Assembly: GCF_003369575.1 (NCBI RefSeq)
Contig: NZ_PIOC01000010.1
Coordinates: forward strand, 86,662 to 150,661
DNA length: 64,000 nt
Source: Oceanobacillus arenosus
GTDB lineage: Bacteria; Bacillota; Bacilli; Bacillales; Amphibacillaceae
Reading direction: 5' to 3'
Part shown: positions 63,640 to 64,000 of the stretch, in pieces
How the letters are laid out: each line of letters opens with the position of its first letter
Position numbering within the stretch: position 1 is the first letter of the stretch
Made by a program: the position numbers and the translations under genes
The notes under the pieces: model-generated
Databases searched by the model: none
The model's input: the letters and a program-made list of their open reading frames with translations, nothing else
What the model was told of the DNA's origin: nothing

Positions 63640-64000
63640 ATGGAGCGCATTATACAAGACAATGTAGAGAAAAGTGAGTTTCTTGTGAATCGACGTGTCT
63701 TTACTGATAAGGAAATTTTAGCAAGAGAACGTGCTGAAATATTTAATAAGTGTTGGTTATTCATTGGACATGTAACCGAAATTCCCGAAGCCGGTGATTA
63801 TAAACGAAAAAAAGTAGGTGGGCGTAACTTACTGTTTGTCCATAGTCAAGATGGTGAAATTAGAGCATTATTCAATACTTGTCCACATCGTGGTGCACTT
63901 GTTTGTAGGGAGGATTCAGGGAATTCAAGGGTTTTTCGCTGCTTCTACCATGCGTGGAGTTTTAAAAATGATGGTGAATTAGTAGGGATGCCTGGAAAGG
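63640..64000 (+). CDS. aromatic ring-hydroxylating dioxygenase alpha subunit, N-terminal part (cut by window edge)
   Basis: The first 120 codons encode a Rieske domain. NTCPHRGAL near residue 79 and FRCFYHAWSF near 101 carry the Cys and His pairs of the [2Fe-2S] cluster. The N-terminus RRVFTDKEILARERAEIFNK and CWLFIGHVTEIPEAGDYKRK are typical of naphthalene-, biphenyl- or salicylate-type alpha subunits. The mononuclear-iron catalytic domain is outside the window. TGGAGGG precedes the ATG. It could make the catechol or a related diol for the meta-cleavage genes. Confidence 0.92.
   Translation, partial: MERIIQDNVEKSEFLVNRRVFTDKEILARERAEIFNKCWLFIGHVTEIPEAGDYKRKKVGGRNLLFVHSQDGEIRALFNTCPHRGALVCREDSGNSRVFRCFYHAWSFKNDGELVGMPGK

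Noticed and set aside
1-64000. CRISPR array, tRNA, rRNA, prophage or defence system
   Set aside because: No regularly spaced repeats, cloverleaf genes, phage structural genes or recognisable defence nucleases were found, apart from the broken TnpB.

Overview
The window reads as chromosomal DNA of a low-GC Gram-positive spore former of the family Bacillaceae (Bacillus or a close sister genus). Reasons are the strong AGGAGG-type ribosome binding sites, TTG and GTG starts, CcpA-type cre boxes, two UvsE-type UV endonucleases, a DUF3231 protein, a YtrA-type GntR regulator with ABC partners, and AT-rich intergenic DNA. No rRNA, tRNA or CRISPR array was seen.

Left part (1-15,000) is a worn region. 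It holds an aldo/keto reductase end, a purine/pyrimidine permease, a TetR regulator, a YhdH-type oxidoreductase, a TRM11-like methyltransferase, a secreted protein, a sugar-dehydrogenase-like protein and an integral membrane protein. Between them lie many broken genes: a CD3324-family gene, an IclR regulator, a TerC/YjbE protein, a drug-efflux MFS gene, the C-terminal part of a MerR-type regulator and the C-terminal half of an IS605-type TnpB. Five of these carry in-frame TAA codons.

From 15,330 to 21,352 are glpX and a compact set of thioesterase, ketoacyl synthase, CoA ligase and ketoacyl synthase. From 21,790 to 28,201 is the first aromatic meta-cleavage cluster: HpaI-type aldolase, PheB-like catechol 2,3-dioxygenase, an IclR regulator, hydratase, decarboxylase, tautomerase and semialdehyde dehydrogenase. 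Four copies of a 17-bp operator-like motif and several cre boxes lie in its control regions. The cluster ends at an orphan ribosome binding site followed by repeats and remnants of an SGNH hydrolase and an HD-domain gene.

The middle (30,000-51,600) carries tandem uvsE paralogues, a TetR/DHA2 efflux operon, an RraA-like gene divergent from an aminotransferase across a perfect 29-bp palindrome, a cation symporter, DUF3231, two related MFS efflux pumps flanking a methyltransferase, a Ytr-type ABC operon, an AraC regulator and a family 3 glycoside hydrolase. From 51,652 to 55,551 is a complete multiple-sugar ABC importer.

The right end (55,885-64,000) is a second meta-cleavage cluster: IclR regulator, semialdehyde dehydrogenase, hydratase, acetaldehyde dehydrogenase, 4-hydroxy-2-oxovalerate aldolase, decarboxylase and tautomerase. 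It is followed by a LysR regulator divergent from a Rieske ring-hydroxylating dioxygenase alpha subunit cut by the window edge. Together the two clusters would take a catechol to pyruvate and acetyl-CoA. The first supplies the ring-cleavage enzyme; the second supplies the aldolase/acetaldehyde dehydrogenase pair. Several dispersed repeat families (one with five copies) are scattered over the whole window.
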